64,000 nucleotides of DNA from Mycobacterium parmense (GTDB lineage: Bacteria; Actinomycetota; Actinomycetes; Mycobacteriales; Mycobacteriaceae): positions 3,224,001 to 3,288,000 of the forward strand of contig NZ_AP022614.1 of assembly GCF_010730575.1 (NCBI RefSeq). Direction: 5' to 3'. The notes beneath the pieces were generated by a model. The model did not search any database. It was given only the letters and a program-made list of their open reading frames with translations, and had not been told where the DNA came from. The stretch's first letter is position 1. Each line of letters opens with the position of its first letter. Below are positions 60,667 through 64,000 of the stretch, piece after piece. A program made the translations under genes and the position numbers.

Positions 60667-62172
60667 ATGACCCCCACGGTGCCGTGCGACCCCGGCGAGC
60701 TGCGCAGCCTGTTCCTGTTCGAGGCCCTCTCCGACGAGCAGCTCGCGGTGCTGTGCAGCCAGGGGCAGATCCAGAACTACCAGCCCGGTCCCCTCTGCGT
60801 CGAAGGCGAGCCGGCGACGTGCTTCTACGTCCTCATCGAAGGAGAGCTGACGATGTCCAAGCTCTCCGGGGGCCAGGACATCGAAACCAACCGCACCTCA
60901 CAGCGCGGCGTCTACTGCGGGGCCTGGCGCGCGTTCACCGGTGGCAAGCAGAAGAGCTACGACGCCTCGGTCCACGTGACCAGGCCGTCGAGATTCTTCG
61001 TCATGGACGCGCCGGTGTTCGCGCAGTTCATGAAGGACCAGTTCCCCATGGCGGTCCATCTGCTCGACGGGATCGCGGTGGGCACCGACCGGACCCGCAG
61101 GATCATCGACAACCGGGAGAAGCTGCTGGCGCTGGGGCGGTTGTCGGCCGGGCTGACCCATCAGCTCAACAATCCCGCCGCGGCCATCGCCCGCGCCGCC
61201 GACGAGCTGCGCGGACGCATCGCCAACATGCGCGGGAAACTGGCGATGCTCGCCGACGGCACCGTCTCGCCGGAGACGCTGAACGCTCTGGTGCGGCTGC
61301 AGGAGGCGGTCGCCGAGCAGGTCGCCAAGTCGGCGGCGCAGAACGTGACCGCGATCGAGACGGCGGACCGCGAGGACGCCGTCGGCGACTGGCTGGACGA
61401 CCACGGTATCGACGGCGGATGGGACATCGCGCCGACGCTCGTCGAGGGCGGCATCGACACCGACTGGCTGGAGCGCATCGCGGCCACCGCCGAGGAATTG
61501 GAGAGTTCGGCTTCGTTGGAGCTGGCGGTCCGCTGGATCAGCTACACGATCGAAAGCGAGCTGCTGATGAACCAGATCTCCGAGGCGAGCAGACGGATTT
61601 CGGCGCTGGTCGCCGACGCCAAGCAGTATTCGCAGATGGACCGCGCCCCCTTCCAGGTGGCCGACGTGCACGAACTGCTGCGCAGCACGCTGGTGATGTT
61701 CGCCGACCGGCTGACCAAAGACGGCAAGCAACCCGGCGCGATCTCGGTGGTCAAGGAGTTCGACCCGTCGCTTCCCCAAATCCCTTGCTTCCCGGGAGAT
61801 CTCAATCAGGTTTGGACCAACATAATCGACAACGCGCTGGCCGCGATGCGCCCCAAGGGCGGCACGCTGACCGTCCGCACCTGCCGGGAGGGCGAAAACA
61901 TGGCGCGGGTCGAGATCTGCGACACCGGCCCCGGCATCCCCGACGAGGTGCGCGAGCACATCTTCGAGCCGTTCTTCACCACCAAGCCGGTCGGGGAGGG
62001 CACCGGCCTCGGGCTGGATCTCGCGTGGAACATCGTCGTCAAGAAGCATCGCGGGGACCTCAGGGTGGAATCCGCGCCGGGCGACACCCGCTTCATCGTG
62101 TTGCTGCCACTCGAGAAACCACCCACCGAGGATTTGTCAGATCCCGACCTGGATGCGGAATCCGCGGAATAG
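60667..62172 (+). CDS. Sensor histidine kinase with N-terminal cNMP-binding-type domain
   Basis: This is a 501-aa soluble kinase. Residues 10-125 form a cyclic-nucleotide-type beta barrel (CVEGEPATCFYVLIEGELTMSKL), but the phosphate cassette is degenerate (GVYCGAWRAFTGG). The H-box is LGRLSAGLTHQLNNPAAAI with H165. An unusual helical insert (about 195-300) separates it from the ATPase domain: N-box QVWTNIIDNALAAM, G1 CDTGPGIPDE, F-box IFEPFFTTKP, G2 GTGLGLDLAW. No membrane helix is present, so it senses inside the cell. It is almost certainly the partner of the preceding REC-flavoenzyme. Confidence 0.9.
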   Translation: MTPTVPCDPGELRSLFLFEALSDEQLAVLCSQGQIQNYQPGPLCVEGEPATCFYVLIEGELTMSKLSGGQDIETNRTSQRGVYCGAWRAFTGGKQKSYDASVHVTRPSRFFVMDAPVFAQFMKDQFPMAVHLLDGIAVGTDRTRRIIDNREKLLALGRLSAGLTHQLNNPAAAIARAADELRGRIANMRGKLAMLADGTVSPETLNALVRLQEAVAEQVAKSAAQNVTAIETADREDAVGDWLDDHGIDGGWDIAPTLVEGGIDTDWLERIAATAEELESSASLELAVRWISYTIESELLMNQISEASRRISALVADAKQYSQMDRAPFQVADVHELLRSTLVMFADRLTKDGKQPGAISVVKEFDPSLPQIPCFPGDLNQVWTNIIDNALAAMRPKGGTLTVRTCREGENMARVEICDTGPGIPDEVREHIFEPFFTTKPVGEGTGLGLDLAWNIVVKKHRGDLRVESAPGDTRFIVLLPLEKPPTEDLSDPDLDAESAE

Positions 62173-62201
62173 CGGTTCCACCCCGGGAGGTTGGAGACAC
62201 C

Positions 62202-63053
62202 ATGACCGACTCAGTTCCAGGCAAACCAAATCTCGGCCGGTTCGGATCGTTCGGACGTGGCGTCACTCCTGCGCAAGCCAAAGAAATCGAGTCTCTGGGC
62301 TACGGGGCCGTCTGGGTGGGCGGGTCACCGCCTGCCGAATTGGCCTGGGTGGAGCCCATCCTGGAGGCGACCACCACCCTGCAGGTGGCCACCGGGATCG
62401 TCAACATCTGGACGGCGCCCGCCAAACCGGTCGCGGACTCGTTCCACCGCATCGACAAGGCCTACCCCGGGCGTTTCCTGCTCGGCATCGGCGTGGGCCA
62501 CCCCGAGGCGCACACCGAGTACCGCAAGCCGTACGAGGCGCTCACGGAGTACCTGGACCGGCTCGACGACTACGGCGTGCCGGCGAGCCGGCGCGTGGTG
62601 GCGGCCCTGGGGCCGCGCGTGCTCAAGCTGTCCGCGCAGCGCGCCGCCGGCGCTCACCCCTACCTGACCACGCCGGAGCACACCGCGCGGGCCCGCGAGC
62701 TGATCGGCCCGGAGGCCTTGCTCGCGCCCGAGCACAAGGTGGTGCTGACCACCGACCCCGAGAAAGCCCGCACAGTGGGCCGCCGCGCGCTCGACATCTA
62801 CTTCCAGCTGGCCAATTACCGCAACAACTGGAAGCGGCTGGGCTTCTCCGACGAGGAGATCACCAAGCCGGGCAGTGACCGGCTGGTCGACTCGCTGGTG
62901 GCCTACGGCACGCCGGACCAGATCGCGGCGCGGCTCACCGAGCACCTCGACGCCGGGGCCGACCACGTGCCCGTCCAGGTCCTGACCAAGGATGAAAACC
63001 TGGTGCCGGCGCTGGCCGAACTGGCGGGGCCGCTCGGACTGAACCCGTCTTAA
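62202..63053 (+). CDS. LLM-class F420-dependent oxidoreductase, paralogue 1
   Basis: The 283-aa luciferase-like barrel has LQVATGIVNIWTAPAKPVADSFHRI, GRFLLGIGVGHPEAHTEYRKPYEALTEYL and AAGAHPYLTTPEHTARARELIGP. This layout belongs to the mycobacterial subfamily with predicted F420 use (M. tuberculosis Rv3463 type). GGAGA precedes ATG 62202. It follows the kinase by 29 bp and precedes its paralogue by 21 bp, so all four genes probably form one transcript. The substrate is unknown. Confidence 0.9.
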   Translation: MTDSVPGKPNLGRFGSFGRGVTPAQAKEIESLGYGAVWVGGSPPAELAWVEPILEATTTLQVATGIVNIWTAPAKPVADSFHRIDKAYPGRFLLGIGVGHPEAHTEYRKPYEALTEYLDRLDDYGVPASRRVVAALGPRVLKLSAQRAAGAHPYLTTPEHTARARELIGPEALLAPEHKVVLTTDPEKARTVGRRALDIYFQLANYRNNWKRLGFSDEEITKPGSDRLVDSLVAYGTPDQIAARLTEHLDAGADHVPVQVLTKDENLVPALAELAGPLGLNPS

Positions 63054-63074
63054 GCAAGCAGAGAGGGACCCAAG

Positions 63075-63941
63075 ATGACCGAGGCAATAGCACTTAAGCC
63101 CGACCTGGGCCGGTTCGGCGTCTGGCTGCCCAACCGCTCGATCACTCCCGAAGTGGCCACGGGCATCGAATCCCTCGGATATGGCGCCGCCTGGATCGGC
63201 TGGTCACCAGACGCCGAACTGGCCTGGGCCGAGCCGGCGCTGGCGCGGACCAGCTCGCTGCAACTGGCCACCGGGATTGTCAACATCTGGACCGCGCCGG
63301 CGCCGACGGTTGCCGAGTCCTTTGCGCGCATCGAGAGTGCGTACCCGGGAAGGTTTCTGCTGGGCGTCGGGGTGGGCCATCGCGAGCACACCCAGGAGTA
63401 CGTCAAGCCGTACGATGCGCTGGTCAGTTACCTCGACGAGCTCGACGCCGCGGATGTGCCGACCAGCCGCCGCGTGCTCGCGGCGCTCGGGCCCAGGGTG
63501 CTGCGGTTGGCGGCGCAGCGCAGTGCCGGCGCCCACCCGTATCTGACCACACCGGAACACACGGCCAAGGCACGTGAACTGGTCGGCAACTCGGTTTTCC
63601 TGGCCCCGGAACACAAGGTGGTGCTCACCACCGACGCCGCGGAGGCGCGCGCGGTCGGCCGCCAGACCGTCGAAACCTATCTGGGCCTGAGTAACTACGT
63701 GAACAACTGGCTGCGGCTGGGATTCACCGAAGCCGACGTGCGCAAGCCGGGTAGCGACCGGCTGATCGACGCCGTGGTGGCCTACGGCACCCCGGACGCC
63801 ATCGCCAGGCGCCTCGACGAGCACCTGCAGGCGGGCGCGGACCACGTGGCCGTCCAGGTGCTGGGCGCCGGCGACGACGAGGCACTGTTGCGTGCGCTCG
63901 GTGAATTGGCGGGACCGCTCGGGCTAACTCCTGCAAAGTGA
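63075..63941 (+). CDS. LLM-class F420-dependent oxidoreductase, paralogue 2
   Basis: The 288-aa protein is clearly duplicated from the preceding gene: LQLATGIVNIWTAPAPTVAESF, GRFLLGVGVGHREHTQEYVKPYDALVSYL, SAGAHPYLTTPEHTAKARELVG and LAPEHKVVLTTDAAEARAVGR align without gaps. Differences cluster in the N-terminal loop and after residue 195, which may alter substrate choice. It is the last gene before rmlB, 28 bp downstream. Confidence 0.9.
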   Translation: MTEAIALKPDLGRFGVWLPNRSITPEVATGIESLGYGAAWIGWSPDAELAWAEPALARTSSLQLATGIVNIWTAPAPTVAESFARIESAYPGRFLLGVGVGHREHTQEYVKPYDALVSYLDELDAADVPTSRRVLAALGPRVLRLAAQRSAGAHPYLTTPEHTAKARELVGNSVFLAPEHKVVLTTDAAEARAVGRQTVETYLGLSNYVNNWLRLGFTEADVRKPGSDRLIDAVVAYGTPDAIARRLDEHLQAGADHVAVQVLGAGDDEALLRALGELAGPLGLTPAK

Positions 63942-63969
63942 CCGATCCGCTCGGTTAGGGTGTTGACCC

Positions 63970-64000
63970 ATGCGGCTACTGGTCACCGGCGGCGCCGGCT
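63970..64000 (+). CDS. rmlB: Start of dTDP-glucose 4,6-dehydratase RmlB (partial at window edge)
   Basis: Only MRLLVTGGAG is visible before the window ends, the Rossmann start of an extended short-chain dehydrogenase. Gene order (Rv3464 in M. tuberculosis) and the exact peptide point to RmlB of the dTDP-rhamnose pathway. The call rests on ten residues plus context. Confidence 0.75.
   Translation, partial: MRLLVTGGAG

Noticed and set aside
60684..62172. 789-aa frame starting at 60684 that runs into the first LLM gene
   Set aside because: Its first 506 residues are out-of-frame translation of the sensor kinase. The LLM protein starts at ATG 62202 with its own ribosome site.

Overview
The window is a GC-rich stretch of a mycobacterial chromosome. 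Gene content and order match, as I recall it, the Mycobacterium tuberculosis segment from about Rv3400 to Rv3464: choD, guaB3, guaB2, rsdA-sigD, whiB3, groESL1, tsaD/rimI/tsaB/tsaE, alr, gadB, nnr, glmS, glmM, rplM-rpsI, ESX-4, cutinases, truA-rplQ-rpoA-rpsD-rpsK-rpsM-rpmJ-infA, rmlB. Extra, missing and decayed genes relative to that order suggest a non-tuberculous Mycobacterium, probably a slow grower. The species cannot be named from this sequence.

Layout. 1-6.1 kb is accessory: the end of an MFS transporter, two SAM methyltransferases, a broken alpha/beta hydrolase, a 13E12-type HNH protein, a DinB-like remnant, and a divergent NmrA reductase/TetR pair. 6.2-11.1 kb carries a HAD phosphatase/mutase and a GH65 glycosidase or phosphorylase, then a TetR repressor with twin operators and its divergent Fe/2-oxoglutarate dioxygenase, ending in a 56-bp tandem array. 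11.1-19.3 kb holds a cholesterol-oxidase-like flavoenzyme, the IMP dehydrogenases, the SigD/anti-SigD pair and whiB3. 19.4-23.9 kb has an OsmC protein, a small helical protein, a lipoprotein transglycosylase and groES-groEL1 behind a CIRCE operator. 23.9-35.5 kb is a minus-strand block for tRNA t6A synthesis, D-alanine, glutamate decarboxylation, NAD(P)HX repair, two membrane proteins and glmS.

35.5-42.5 kb starts with a long AT-richer leader and a 71-aa protein. It continues with a hydrolase-like protein lacking its nucleophile, an LLM flavoprotein, a pair resembling ESX-secreted proteins, and the rplM-rpsI-glmM operon. 42.7-52.5 kb is a compact ESX-4 type VII secretion locus (esxT, esxU, Rv3446c-like, eccC4, eccD4, mycP4, eccB4) with no eccE. 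Two cutinases follow, then truA and the alpha ribosomal operon. 59-63.9 kb is the least ordinary part: a response regulator fused to a cysteine-less glutaredoxin/thioredoxin-reductase-like flavoenzyme, a sensor kinase with a cNMP-type domain, and two paralogous F420-type LLM oxidoreductases, packed as one operon. The window ends ten codons into rmlB.

Most of the window is core housekeeping. The best candidates for new biology are the kinase/flavoenzyme operon, the WXG/YxxxE protein pair next to glmM, the leader at 35.46-36.07 kb, and several well-formed operator and repeat structures.
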